Origin: Euleptes europaea
Lineage: Eukaryota > Chordata > Lepidosauria > Squamata > Sphaerodactylidae
Direction of reading: 5' to 3'
Assembly (NCBI RefSeq): GCF_029931775.1
Contig: NW_026612049.1
Coordinates: forward strand, 2,666,001-2,730,000
Length of the DNA: 64,000 nt
This document shows positions 21,565-33,931 of the stretch, piece by piece; positions within the stretch are counted from its first letter, which is position 1; each line of letters begins with the position of its first letter. A program made the translations under genes and the position numbers. The notes under the pieces are model-generated. The model was given only the letters and a program-made list of their open reading frames with translations, did no database searches and was not told where the DNA came from.

Positions 21565-21791
21565 GGTTCTCGTAGGTTATCCGGGCTGTGTAACTGTGGT
21601 CTTGGTATTTTCTTTCCTAACGTTTCGCCAGCAGCTGTGGCGGGCATCTTCAGAGGAGTAACTCCTCTGAAGATGCCGGCCACAGCTGCTGGCGAAACAT
21701 CAGGAAAGAAAATACCAAGACCACAGTTACACAGCCCGGATAACCTACGAGAACCAATGAACTCTGACCGTGAAAGCCTTCGACAATATTT
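21565..21791. mobile_element. PLE family A palindrome without ORF
   Basis: Two ~100-base arms, each the terminal repeat of the family A PLE ('ggttatccgggctgtgtaac', 'tttcgccagcagctgtgg'), face each other with almost no spacer (centre about 21659). The whole is flanked by a perfect 13-base duplication 'tgacagctgtatt' (21552-21564 and 21792-21804). The coding region is absent. The right arm extends further than the left, to 'gaaagccttcgacaat', the same 3' end as copy 1. ORFs across it on both strands are palindrome shadows. It is a complete, separate retroposition event of an ORF-less form. Confidence 0.9.
21667..21705 (+). ncRNA. Hammerhead-ribozyme-like core in PLE arm
   Basis: CTGAAGA (21667-21673) is followed by a six-base-pair stem GCCGGC/GCTGGC with a seven-base loop, then GAAA (21694-21697), C-A-T-C and AGGA. 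The AGGA (21702-21705) pairs with TCCT (21663-21666) as stem I. This is the order of a type I hammerhead. Stem III is nearly absent and one extra base sits between CTGAAGA and stem II, so activity of this copy is doubtful. The left arm carries the same motif on the minus strand. Confidence 0.5.
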
Positions 21792-21804
21792 TGACAGCTG
21801 TATT

Positions 21805-23460
21805 GTCTGGCAATATATGAATTGGATCAGAGATGGGAAATAAATTATCTCTAAACATACACCATAGTTGATTATAGATGTCACATTTTCTTCTTTTCTA
21901 CTCCTAGTGATTTTTGAGAAAACCTTCTACAATGCGTCCTTTGAACTACAAACCTATGGAACACGTCTGTTCAATATTTTTTTATTGCCAGTACACCGCA
22001 AGACTAGTTCCAGACTCCTTTCCTAAAGTCAGCCACTGAAATTTTAACTTGTTGTCAATGATTATTAGTCATATTTATTTAACAAATTCTAGTATAAAGG
22101 ATCTAAAACATAAAGGATCTAAAACTTCAAGGACTTTTTCCTTCTCACATTTGGAAATGTCTATAAAAACTTGTCTTGCAAACAAGAATCAACATGGCAT
22201 CAGAGTATTGGTTTTGCATTTAAAAGAGGCTGAGGTGTTTATTGAGTTCTGAAGAGAGAGTTTGTTGTTTTCAAGCTTACAGGGACATTTTAATTATCAC
22301 CTGATGTATATCCACGTTTAAGGTCTTAATTGACAACACATAATTATTTGTTTCCTCTAACTGCAGTGATATCATAAGCCAAAGAAAATGAGAGAAAATG
22401 GAGGGAAGTTGACAAGAATGGAAATTCAGTAACAAAAATAAACATATTTGTGTAGTTTTACTTCTAGTACATTCATTTTAAAAGAAAAGTAGTATGAGAC
22501 AAGCTAGAAAAGGTGCTGATATAACAGCATCTTCTGACCTTGTTTGTCACATTTTTCTGCACATTGAATCTGTCACTCATGGTATTCAGTAATGATTGTA
22601 GGAGAACACTGAGCTAAGCATGGAATGCTGGAGGAAAAGGAGCAAAATTGTTCAATAGTTCAGCAGCATAAGCTAAACAAAGGGACAGACAGGTCTGTTA
22701 TCGTCTCAAATGACCTTTGGAACCTGAGCGATAAATGGAGGAAAACATGACCGAACAATTAGATTACATAGTATGGTTAACGTTAAGGCAACTTTTCATG
22801 TTCCTAATGAAAATAGCAGTTGTTCTTCTGAACAAATTAAACCCTTTGCAGTTCTACATATGAAAAGTATGTTGTTTAAGGCAACACCATATAAAAACAG
22901 CCACTGCAACAAAATGTAATAAGCTGGGTCCTGGCGCATAGTACGTGCAGCAGGAATGGTTTCTCATTTGCAGAGATGTCATATTTCATGGTTAAAAAGG
23001 AGGCTCTCAGATATTTTGCAATACGGCATATCAAACAGAAAAGTGGGAGGAAATCAACAAAGGTTGCTTTTCTTTCTGAAAGCTCCACATATAAGAGGCA
23101 ATGGGAAGAATGCTTGCTGTTAAAATTCCCCTGAACCCTGAACACAGATTTGACTGTCATGAGGTGCTAAGATGAAAAGGGAAAAAAATCTCTTTCCACA
23201 AGAATGTCACACTCCATGTGTGAAAAAGCCAGAGTTGGTAATCATGAAAATTAAAGGCTGCTGCTTGCTTTTCTCTTGACACATTTGTTGTACACATTCA
23301 ACATACAAGCCAAGCACAAAGCCACATGTGGAGATGCTGTAAGATGTTTAATATTTTTTCCCTCTGGCATCATAAGACAGAATACCATGCCATTTTAAGG
23401 GGAGGTATTCAAGTAAAGGGCACTAGGTCTTCAAAAGCTTGGGAGCGGATGGCTATTGAG
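21805..23460. other. No gene seen
   Basis: AT-rich sequence with no ORF above 95 residues and no repeat that I recognise. Confidence 0.5.
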
Positions 23461-23466
23461 ATGTTC

Positions 23467-23956
23467 ATAGTATCATAGAGTTGGAAGGGGACATACAGGT
23501 CATCTAGTCCAACCCCCTGTTCAATGCAGAATCAGCCTAGAGCATCCCTGACAAGTGTTTGTCCACCCTCTGCTTAAAGACTGCCAGTGAGGGGGAGCTC
23601 ACCACCTCCCTAGGCAGCTGATTGATCAAATAACTCTTACTGTAAAGAGATTTTCCCTAAAATCCAGCCGGAACCTTTCTGCCCGTACTTTAAACCCATT
23701 ATTGTGAGTCCTATCCTTGGCTGCCAACAGGAATAGCTCCCCACTCTCCTATAAGTGATAGCCCTTCAAATACTTAAAGAGAGCAATCATGTCCCCCCTC
23801 AACCTCCTCTTCTCCAGACTAAATATTCCCAACTCCCTTAGCCTTTCCTCATAGAGCTTGGTCCCCAGGCCCCTGATCATCCTCGTTGCTCTCCTGTGCA
23901 CCCGCTTCATTTTGTCCACATCCTTTTTGAAGTGAGGCCTCCAGAACTGCACACAG
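23467..23956 (-). mobile_element. CR1 LINE 3' end
   Basis: Reading the minus strand, the frame from 23952 gives [20 protein letters not shown], then [19 protein letters not shown], the C-terminal part of CR1 ORF2, and the element ends with the CR1 3' tail (plus-strand 'atcatagagttggaagggga' at 23473). It is 5'-truncated at 23956, where a foldback element begins. Confidence 0.9.
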
Positions 23957-24575
23957 ACGTTTAAAATGCTTGCCCCTATCCTACTGTCTCCCTTTCATCT
24001 CTGAAGAGATGAAGAACAGTTTTGATGCAGCTGCATTAATCTCAGCTTGCAGATTTGGTTTCGGATGCATGTCCAAGGGACTGAGTGAGCCGAGAACCAC
24101 CTTCAACATTCCCTTGGGCCGCACAGCCACAAAAGGTCAACGGAGGCTTTGGCATGCCTCTGTTTGGCTTTCCAGTTCTGGGCTTTGAGGGTGACTGAGG
24201 TGAGCACATACGTGTGCCTGCACCCCCTTGGGGTCTGACTTGGGAAGTTTGGACGAAATGCTCTTCCTGGAATAAAAAAGTCAAAATTAGAAAGAAGTGG
24301 CAGGTCAGATTTCCAATATGATTGGCAGTCCCCTCCCTAACCCCTAATGCCACCCTGAACCCACCTGCGCACACACTGAGGCCTCCATTGACCCTTCATG
24401 GCCGTGCATCACAGGGGAATGTTGAAGGTGGTTCTTGGCTCACTCAGCCCCTTGGACATGCAACCCACACCAAATTTGCATGCTGCTGAGATTTATGCAG
24501 CTTCACCAAAACTGTTCTTCATCTCTTCAGAGATGAAAGTGATGCAGTAGGATAGGGTTCTGCATTTCAAACATT
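23957..24575. mobile_element. Foldback element with ~190-base arms
   Basis: The left arm (about 23957-24150) and right arm (about 24375-24575) are imperfect reverse complements over nearly 200 bases. Shared blocks are 'ccctatcctactg', 'tttcatctctgaagagatga', 'agaacagtttt', 'gcatgtccaagg' and 'accaccttcaacattccc'. Termini are ACGTTTAAAATGC and GCATTTCAAACAT; 'acacag' occurs on both outer sides. The ~220-base centre has no coding signal. ORFs on both strands are shadows. It fits a non-autonomous long-TIR DNA transposon. Confidence 0.75.
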
Positions 24576-25200
24576 ACACAGCAGAAACCAACTGAGTGGC
24601 TACAACAATAATGAAGCTATTCAATTGTTTTCCTCCTAACTTTCTTCTTTGTAGGGGTGGGAGGTAGGAAGAGGAGAGACAGCAATGATGAAAGGCAGCT
24701 GCAGCACCACAGTTTCCACCTTGTGGGCTGTGTGAGGGTGTGCAAGACTGTAGCGAGAGGAGGATCTGGGTGCATAATGAACCCCCTCCCTCTCACTTTC
24801 TGAGGCCTTCCTTCCAAGGGAAAATTATGGGTATGTATCTTTGTTGCATGCCTGGTTGTTGTTGGGTTTTACCCTGTGCATCAGATTGGCTTGGCAGCAC
24901 ATCTGGGCTGCCAGACCTCCAGCTTCCTGGCATTGTGTGGCTGGACATGGGTTTTGTTGGTCATGTGCCTCCAGAGCATGTCTGAATGCTGGTATTTGGC
25001 CTCCGCCCTGAGCATAGTGTAGGATTGTGATTTCATATGAGATGGCAAAAGTGTTGTGTTGTGGTGTGTTGTGGTGTGTTTCAGGGTTTTTGTAAAGAGT
25101 CTCAGCTCCATTAGACTTCTCTATGTGGTTTGTTGTGCTGCTGGATTGGGTTGTCTGGTTGTGTGGGGCTTGTGTGAATTCTTGGGGAGGGAAGCACTGT
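24576..25200. other. No gene seen
   Basis: A short 'gtgttgtggtgtgttgtggt' tandem repeat at about 25054-25080; no other recognised feature. Confidence 0.45.
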
Positions 25201-25204
25201 TCTG

Positions 25205-25530
25205 TGCTTATATACCTCTCCGCTTTTCCGCTGGAACTTAGACCTGTCCTCAAATTGCTTTGCATGGGCCCATGAAAACCAATGATGAGAAAGTAAGCTT
25301 GTCAATTCCCAGTGCATGAGAAATAGGGGCACTGTAGTTATGGAAAATTCTTTTCAAAGCTCCTGTGGGGGTGTTTTTGGAGGTAGAGTTCCCAAATTTT
25401 CAGGATTGCTTGAAGCAACTCTTTGCTCGGACTCCAAAGTTTGTGAAGATTGGGTCAGGGGTCCAATTTTATGGGGTCCCAAAGGGGTAGCCCCCATTCC
25501 CCATAGGAAAACATTGTGAAGTTTGCCACA
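25205..25530. repeat. Palindromic dispersed repeat, copy 2 (partial)
   Basis: It shares 'cctctccgcttttccgctgg' (the complement of the block at 6007) and one arm 'aggtagagttcccaaatttt', 'gattgggtcaggggtccaat' and 'ttatggggtccc' with copies at 5.7 and 60 kb. The second arm is missing or lost. Confidence 0.6.
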
Positions 25531-25534
25531 ACCA

Positions 25535-27062
25535 ATTGCCTCTTCCCAGGTCCCCATGCCCAGGTGGCATGGGCAAGGGTAACAGGACTATTAGGGTGGC
25601 CTGGGTGGCACCACCATCAGGGGTATCGTTGGGCAGGGGAGCACCTGTCTGATATCCACAAGCCACCTTCCGGGTGTGGGGTGCCTCCGTGGGCCAAGGG
25701 GGCACCCTGAAGCTCCGCTGTGACTGCATGCAAATTGAGGGGCAGATCCTATGTCTGGGAGTTCCATGGGGGGAGCAGGCCCCAGGAGCAGCCTTTGTTG
25801 AGGTTTTCCCTGACAGCAGTGACACCATTAGGCAGGTGGTGAATTGGTGGGCTTGGTCATCTGGTGATCGCGGCCCCTGACACAGCTGATGGGGCTGCTG
25901 CAGGTTTCCAATTGATGGCCACAACCCCACCCTTGGGGGGAGCAGAGGTTGGGCCTCAGATACTGTCAATGGGTTCAATGCCTCACCTTCCCTCCAGCTC
26001 GGACTTGGGCGCCGCTGCCTCTATCCAGCAGCCTGTCCCATCTTTCAACAAGTGATGGGTTAGACCCCCAAAGAGGGTTCCAGGGTCCACCATTGTCTGA
26101 GCTTGGATGTGCACCGCTGTCACAAGTGCAGCCCAGCTCAACACGGGAGGGGGCGCCGGTTCCTGCCGCCAGCCCCATGGTGACTGGCATGTGGCTAAGA
26201 GTATCTCGCCACCAGGGCAGGACAAGAGAATGACTCATCTGATTGGATGGCTGTTCCTGTGCCCATGCAGACACTGGGGATCCCATCTGCAACAGAATGG
26301 GATGTCCAGGCTCAGATGACAGCTAGAACCCCCTGAGATTCCTCAGTGTGGCTCTGGGGTGGACAGGGTGAGCTGGCCGGTCATGGGTGGTGATGATCAC
26401 TTGGACATGGGCCATGGAACCCCTCCACACAAGAGGTTGCTTTGTGTCTGGACGCACCGCCAAAGGCAGAGAATCATGAAAGTGCTACTTCCAAACCTTG
26501 GGGAGCTATCCAACAGCATCTCAAGCCACATGAGCCTTACCTGTCAGAGGTGAGGCTTGAGCAAAGTGGTGCTTATGAGAAATTACCTGTCAAGCCAGGG
26601 GTTGCCTCTATGGTGGCATGGCCCTTTCCATGGCAGCCCCATTGGCCAGTCACTTGGTTGGATTCCAGAGCCTGCAGGGAACAGTAGGAGAGGCAATGCT
26701 GAGGTGAGCTTTCCCTTTTGGAAGCTGATTGCATGGGGCTCAATGGGCTGTGCCAGGTAAAAACCTGGCATAACTTTAAGCCACAAAAAGTGAGTGTTTC
26801 TTAGCCAAAAGCCCTTAGGAATGGAACTACCACTGGGGATGCCCCAGGGGATGCTGGTGGGGGCCCCAGTACTGTTCTGGCACTGGTGTAGCAGTTGGGC
26901 CGACCCTCCGATAATGGCACTTGCCGCCGCCCCATCACGCTGGCCTAGCTCCTCTTCCGCCACCACCTGTGCCAATTTAGACAGTGCAAATGGCATTTGC
27001 ACCAGCACAAGCCCTTTCCTGCCTCCTAAGCCCATTAAGCCCCCTACCTCAGGAATGAGCTG
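25535..27062 (-). mobile_element. Family D element, copy 3 (reversed)
   Basis: The right border is CCTCAGGAATGAGCTG (27047-27062), the family D terminus read inward on the minus strand. The first ~350 bases on the minus strand match copies 1 and 2 ('cattcctgaggtagg', 'aggttatg'-like 'agttatgccaggttttt', 'ggcacagcccattgagcccc'). The left terminus is not visible and is estimated from base composition. No transposase motif is seen in the many ORFs. Confidence 0.5.
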
Positions 27063-28530
27063 CATAACTGCCTCTGACTCTTAAAGCCATCTAAACTAGT
27101 CCAGATCTATCACCAAATTCTATGGCAGCAGTTTCCACCAGTTAATTACACATTATCAGAAGAGATACTTGCTTTTTTTTGTCCATCCTGATTTTTTTTT
27201 CAATCTTCAATGAGCTAGATCAATGCTAATTAAATAGGAAACCACACTTTGCATGAAACAGGAATAAGAAAGCTAATTCTGAAATTACAAATTCACAGCT
27301 ATTCAAAATATCCTGGGCAGGCAATGACTGTCTTCAGAAAGGTAAAAATATCAGTGGAAATAAGTGAAAGTTTTTACACTTTTCTAATGTTAGTCAGCAC
27401 TAGCACCTCATCAGCAATTGGTACATTCAGTGAGAAAACACATACTGTGCATATTTAAAGGATACATGCAAATTACCAGGCATCCTTTAATCAAATGCTG
27501 TAAAAGCTTGCAAATAGGTAGAATTCCTATTGCATTTTACATTTTTTGGGAAAGAAATAGATGCTTTACTATATATGTCTACGGAATGGAACTCTGGAGT
27601 TTGTAATGACAAGTTACATTGAAGTGTCAATTGAAAATCACCCTTACTTAGCACCTGACTTTGTGAAGCCTATCACACACCTTTGTCATTGAATATCAGA
27701 CATAACTGGAAGTGTCAGCACAGTGATGAAGTGGAGAAAGTATATAATTTCATTTACTTGTGCTAAATGTTGCAATGACATGTCCCTTTAAGTCCTTTGA
27801 TTCAGTTTGATAACCATATCAATTTGCTGCATTATTTTTCACCTCCAACTATTCCCATCGAAATAGACATGTACCAAACCCAAGTGCCATAAATCTTGTT
27901 ACTTATGTGTAAAAATAAAAATGCTAAATCAAATTTGAAAATATGGGCAAAGCTTTTATTTACATTAGCTGTCACCAAACCAGTCACTCTACTGAATGAT
28001 GATCAACTTCATCCAATTTCATGTAGATGACTAATAAGTGTATTAACAGGTAAATTGATAATAATGAATGTATCCAATATTTCCAGTATTTTCACACTTA
28101 TAACACAATATAACCATGGTGATATGATTAATTTGTTGTAGGGGTGTGAAGAATGGGGTCAGATGGATGTGGAGGATCCTATGTACCCTTAACTGAAACA
28201 ACTACATGTAAGTGAAAATGTGGGTAACTTGACAATGTGATCATATACATGACTTATACCACCTACTGGGCTGGTTTACAAACACTTTATAGTCTTCTTC
28301 CGCTACTGTTTAGGCTGGTGAAGGGAATCTATTGCCAGTAGAACTCTTTTACATCCATGTTACTTGTATCAGCACAAGGGGGGAATCTGATTAAAATTGG
28401 AGTCATGCCAGGGAGGAGTGGCAGTTAGTAAGAATAAGGGATATGTGACCTTTGGTTTTTTGTTTCTTTTAATTTTTTGTCTATGATCTAGCAGACTGTT
28501 TTTGTCCTGCCTATTTTCTTTGGCAAGTGT
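27063..28530. other. No gene seen
   Basis: AT-rich sequence with no convincing ORF or repeat. Confidence 0.5.
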
Positions 28531-28762
28531 CAGACTGTGTGTGTGTTAAGTGCTGTCACGTCACTTCCGACTCATGGCGACCCTATGAATTAATAACCTC
28601 CAAAATATCCTATCGTTAACAGCCATGCTCAGGTCTTGCGAACTGAGGGCCTTGGCTTCCTTTATTAAGTCAATCCATCTTATGTTGGGTCTTCCTCTTT
28701 TCCTGCTGCCTTTGACTTTTCCTAGCATTATTGTCTTTTCCAGTGACTCTTGTCTTCTTAGG
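28531..28762 (-). mobile_element. LINE ORF2 C-terminus and 3' tail
   Basis: The minus strand translates to RKRGRPNIRWIDLIKEA, then LSMAVNDRIFWRLLIHRVAM, a typical C-terminal end of a LINE reverse transcriptase protein. Behind it comes a short 3' tail with 'agtgacgtgacagcactta' and an AC run. The tail resembles the tail of the 5S SINE at 51664-51892, which suggests this LINE family mobilises that SINE. I cannot decide between RTE/BovB and L2 for its clade. Confidence 0.7.
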
Positions 28763-28764
28763 AT

Positions 28765-28870
28765 CTGGGGAACACAGGTTCAAATCCCCACTCTGACATG
28801 GAAATTTGCTGTGTGACCTTGGGCCAGTCACATACTCTCAGCCTTGATCCTAGCAAGTATTTGGATGGCA
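28765..28870 (+). mobile_element. tRNA-derived SINE fragment
   Basis: 'gaacacaggttcaaatcccc' is a B-box-like block and 'tgtgtgaccttgggccagtc' is the SINE body block also seen at 6490. The head and tail are missing. Confidence 0.6.
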
Positions 28871-31096
28871 AACCACCTGGCAAACCACCTCTGAACATCA
28901 ATCATTTTCAAATCAATCATAGTCTCAAATTCCTCCAGTCAGCAGCAGCCACTAGGGAGACACTATGGCACCAAGCCAGATTGGGAAAATGTAAATACTT
29001 CACAATCCAGTCCAAATTTAGTACTTTAAAGCATCATTAATTTCAGTGGAAGAGTTAAGTGTGTGCTTAAATCTCTCCCATTAAAATTAAAGAACTCTGA
29101 AAAAGTTTAGATCTGGCTGGATTCTTCCCTAAGTGTATTTTCTTATTACTGGAATTGCTAATTTCTTTCCAAAATCTGAAACTGAAGAATATTTGGCGCA
29201 ACTCTAATTTTTATTATACATTACAATGGGTATGTCCTCTCTTTGTGATGCAAAATAATTTCTGTCTAAAGGGAGTTGTCAGCATCTTCAAATCACAAGA
29301 GGTTCAGTTCCTCCTTATCAAGGAAGAACAATGAGATTTGAATCCTTTGAAGGAAGCTCTTCATCCAGGAAGAAAACCCTGGGAAACATTGCTTGTTATG
29401 CCAGACCACTGGGGAAAACAGACTTCTGCTAAGAATAACTCTTGCAACAGCTATCCTTTCTTCAATCCCACAGACTGCTAAGAAGCTCAGAAAAGAAAAG
29501 AGAAAGAATCTTGAGGACAAGGAGAATAAGGTCTAGCCTTTGACACCACTTATTTTTATTTACCTATATAAGTTTTAAAGTACCCTGTAGCAGACTTTTA
29601 CATATTATATTTAGCTGTACCATGATAACTTAATCCTATCATTGCCCTCTTCATATTAAGGGCTTGCCAAAATATAGACTGTCCTCCAGTCTCAAGAAGT
29701 GAGAGGCAACACCTTACATGTGCTTCTCATAGAGAAGCAAAAGTTGCCTCTTGATTACTAATGTTGAAACCTATTTCAGCATAAACCTAAACTGTTAATT
29801 ATAAAGGCAGCAATTTGCTTACCATTGTTTTACATAATAACCCAAAAGAAAAAGTGAATAACTCCAAAATACTATTGTAAGTAAAAACATATATTAGTCA
29901 CTAAAAAGGATTTCTAGGTATTTTTAGATTCCCCCCTCCATTTCTTCTTTCTGTTGTGCTTTCATAGATTCCCTTAATCCTTTAAGGCATGACATCTCTC
30001 CCAAACAGTAGACTTTAAGTTCATCCTTTTTATGATACTTCAGAACTTACTTGACATTTAGTTTGATTAAGGATGTTCCAGTGAGACTGCCCAAAGGTTA
30101 TCACAGGAACTAGGATCTATGTTGCCCTATTTTAGCTGAGCTGTCAGTACCTAAGTAGCACTTAGGTTTGTGATCCAGCTAAACTGCTTGTGTAAAATGT
30201 CAGAAAACCCTTGGCCACTAGAGGTTTTTAAAAAGCAATTCCACTGCAGCTGTTTACACAGCTGAAGATGTTACGCCAAGCAGAGGGGTCTCCTTTTATT
30301 GGGGGAAATTAGCTGGAGACTGGTAAAGCTTTGCAAGAGGTTGGCGTGGGGATCTTTAAAACCAATTTCTATGCCAGATGAGCACAGCAGTGAAAAAGGT
30401 TCCCAATAAAGAAGCATTTTGAGAATTTTAAAGGTTTTTTTTTAAAACAGTCCCATTTGTTTGTGCATTTGCAAAAAATTCCCAATACATACAAAACTTA
30501 GAAAGTAAAGGTTTGAAGAGATAGTCACAAGGATTGAAGGTTCCCAGGGGAAACTTTATGATATGATATAAATCAATTTTATAATATATTTACCTTTTGA
30601 ACAGCAAGGGTCCAGATAGAGGCAGCTGCGTGGAAACAAGTAATGACCTGCGCTACTTATGAGGAAAGAAAAATGATACATACAAGTATCGTGCCTCACA
30701 CTTTGGATCCAGGAAAAGTGCCAGCAATTTGCTGTGGTGAATGGGGATATATTTATACCCCCCGGATTGGAGTTGGAGGCTATGTCTCACTGAGCCTGCA
30801 AAATTGATCCCAGTGAACATCAATACTGTGTGTAATTGCTTAAAAGAGCAGGGACAGAAGAACGGAGGGTAACTCAGTTTTTTCTGAAATATACTTTTTT
30901 CTTAAAAAACTGGAAAACATAAGTATTCCATGTAAAACTTGCTTCTTTGATGCAAGCAGATGGATGTGGCAGGTTTGATTCCCTGACTATTTTTGCATCT
31001 CTCCTACAAAATGGCCTGAGATGAACTATTTTGCATCTTTTAAGCATCTACCCCTAAATGTGTGACTGACATACACTTTGAAATAATTCAGGGACT
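28871..31096. other. No gene seen
   Basis: More than 2 kb of AT-rich sequence with no recognised feature. Confidence 0.5.
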
Positions 31097-31286
31097 TTGT
31101 TCATAATAATAATATCTTCATATGTACACACATATGAACAAACCAAACAAAAAACAGAAACTTTTATTTACAACTTATCTGACATGACTCTCACAGAGCT
31201 GGAAGAACATGTTCTAAATAGAGGTTTGTCCTTTGTACTCACACGTCATGGTCCAGTAGATATAAAGTTGGATATTTTAAAGTTTA

Positions 31287-31370
31287 CGTAAGAACATAAG
31301 AAAGGCCCTGCTGGATCCGACCAAGGTCCATCAAGTCCCGCAGTCTGTTCACACAGTGGCCAACCAGTTT
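31287..31370 (-). mobile_element. CR1-type 3' end inside PLE
   Basis: Plus-strand 'aagaacataagaaaggccct' followed by 'caagtcccgcagtctgttca' is the reversed 3' end of a reptile CR1-type LINE. PLE coding sequence continues on both sides, so it is an insertion. No clear target duplication. Confidence 0.6.
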
Positions 31371-32696
31371 TTGGGAAAGATATTTTAAGAAACAGTTCTT
31401 GTTCTACAAAATTCCACCCTCCCTCTTGTTTTATGCTCCCAGGTCCTGTGCCTCTCTCTATTCAGGTATATAAAAATAAATTAATGCAAAACCTAGAGAA
31501 CATTGAAAAGGATACTAAACCTTATCGGTCTAATTTAAGTCATCTGGAAAGAGAAGCACTGAAATACTTGGCCAATTAACAGAATGTAACTATAAAGTAT
31601 AAGGGAGGTGCAATTGTGATACAAAACAACTAAATAGTCAAACTGATTATATCTACTATAGTTATGATCCTTTGAAATCAATACAAGATTAAATTAAATT
31701 TCTACCTGAAGATAGTGAGATAATGGGTTACATTTCACCAAGAAAGAAACAAAATTCTGTACAATATAAATCCTAGAACACCAGTGTTCTATGTATTACT
31801 AAAATTCACAAAAGATTTAACCCCTCCAGGGAGACCTATAGTATCTGGGGAAAATTCAGTGTTATAATTGATTTTCAAACATTTGGACCATTTCCTTAGA
31901 CCTTTTGTTTCTACTGTTCTTTCTTATATAAAAGACATCTCAGGTTTTATTAATAAGTTGAACAATTTTTCTGGTATAGATGATATCAACCTGTTTGCCA
32001 CATTTGATGTGGCCTCTCTGCACACTAGTATTCCGCAAATAATAGAGAAAACACTGTAGAGTAGGAAGAACAATTATCCTCCAACTTCATTCCTAATTGC
32101 ATTGTCAGAAATTGTACTTAAGAAAAAAATATTTTAAATTTAATGATAAGTTCTATTGGAAAATCAAAAATATAGCTATGGGGCCTCCCACGGCTCCAGA
32201 AGTGGCTAACCTGTATATGAGTAATTTTGAAGGGAAACAAAACATATATTAATCAGACAATCCATTTCAAATATATATTAAAAATGGTGGTGCTATATTG
32301 ATGACATTTTTGTATGATGGAAGGGAACTTTGATCCAACTAAAAACATTCTACAGTTGGCTTAACAGTAGAGATATGAACTTAAAATATGAATTACATAC
32401 CGACAGAAATCAGATTAATTTGTAGATGTTATGATCTGTAGGGATGAAAACCAAATTTTCACAAAATTATGCAACAATAAATTGATAAATGTTCCCTCCT
32501 TAAATATGAAAGCCACCATCCACTACATGTGAGAAATAATTTACCCTACAGACAGTTTCTTAGAATAAAGAAAAATTGTATGAGGTTACAAGATTTTCAA
32601 AGGGAGGCTGCTATATTACAAAAAAAAACTTGGCAGAAAAATGCTATCCACAGCAGGTTTTGAAAATAGTTTTTACCAAGGCCATTAGAATAATAG

Positions 32697-32765
32697 AAGA
32701 ATCATAGAGTTGGAAGGGACCATCAGGGTCATCTAGTCCAACGCCCTGCACAATGCAGGAAACTC
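32697..32765 (-). mobile_element. CR1 3' tail inside PLE
   Basis: 'aatcatagagttggaaggga' followed by 'ccctgcacaatgcagg' is the reversed last ~70 bases of CR1, as at 40561 and 37920. PLE sequence resumes just after it. Confidence 0.85.
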
Positions 32766-33632
32766 AAAATTACCAAAGATAGAAGTGAGATTCTGTTGGG
32801 TAAGAAAGAAAATAAGGATCAGGGAAGTCTAATATGCAGCTTAATGTACAATTCTGTTAGTGTAGCTTTAAAAAAGAGTGTTTACAAGAATTGGAATACA
32901 TTGAATGATATTCCAATGTGCAAAAAGATACCTATTGTTGCTTATAAGAAAATAGGCAGTCTATAAAAGATATTTTGGTACATAGTAACACCCACTACCT
33001 CAAGAAGCCACAATCTATCTGTTAGGCAGTAATCCACCATCAAGCCATCATCCGTGTGGGCACTGTTGTTTCTGCAGAAACACAAAATTCATGAAATACT
33101 TTATTAATCTGGTTGATAAAAAAAAAACAATATGACCTGAAGCAATTTACAACTTGCAACAGTGACCATGTGGTGGTCTTGCGACTGTGGGAAAATCTGT
33201 ATTGGCAAGACAAACAGACCCTTAAAATTAAGACTTTCATAACACAAGAGCAATATATCACTTGAAAGAATAGGAGCTCCTCTGATAGAACATATCACAA
33301 AACACAAACTTAAACCTACTGGATTTTCATTTTGGGTTGTATATAAATGAGAGAAACAGCACAAAAAACCCTAAGGAAAGAGGCCGAATGGATACTGAAG
33401 TTACAAACATTATACTCTCAAGGGTTAAACGAAACCATCTCCAGGCAAACACTTGTATAGATAAGAAAGCAGCAGAAGCAGACTTCATAATTGTTTTATT
33501 GCTTGCATGGGATGCTTGAGCAGAGAAAGGTCAGTAGTACTTAATGTGCATTTGAATAAGGTTTTTGTATACATTTATATAGAATGCGGTGTTGTCTCTA
33601 TTATGTTAATGTTTTTCATATGAAGATGTATA

Positions 33633-33915
33633 TTGATATTGCACTGGACTTATGCTCTGAGGACAGTGCTAGGTATTTAAAAATGTGTTTTTAACTTATA
33701 TTTATACATATGTTAATACTTTTTAACATTGCACTTTGCTTATGATCTGAGAGAGAACAGTCCTAGGTATTGCTAAGTATGAGTGTTTAACCTATATGGA
33801 TATATAGGTTAATATAATTTGATACTGCATTTGCTTATGCTCTGAAAACAGTCCTAGGTATTTCCAAAATGTGTTTTTAAAACTTATATGGATATACATG
33901 TTAATATTTTGTGTT
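33633..33915 (+). repeat. Three-copy tandem repeat, ~95-98 bases
   Basis: Units start at about 33633, 33721 and 33819. Each holds 'ttatgctctga' or a close variant, 'acagtcctaggtatt' and 'tatatggatata' before 'gttaata'. The array lies between the PLE nuclease end and its hammerhead-like terminus, so it is probably part of the PLE 3' UTR. Confidence 0.8.
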
Positions 33916-33931
33916 AATTTTTATTTGTCAA

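Noticed and set aside
21427-21884. ORFs of 138 aa (plus) and 131 aa (minus)
   Set aside because: Both run through the PLE palindrome and give the same peptide from either strand; not genes.
25469-27084. ORFs of 160-169 aa in family D copy 3
   Set aside because: GC-rich shadow frames without any recognisable domain.
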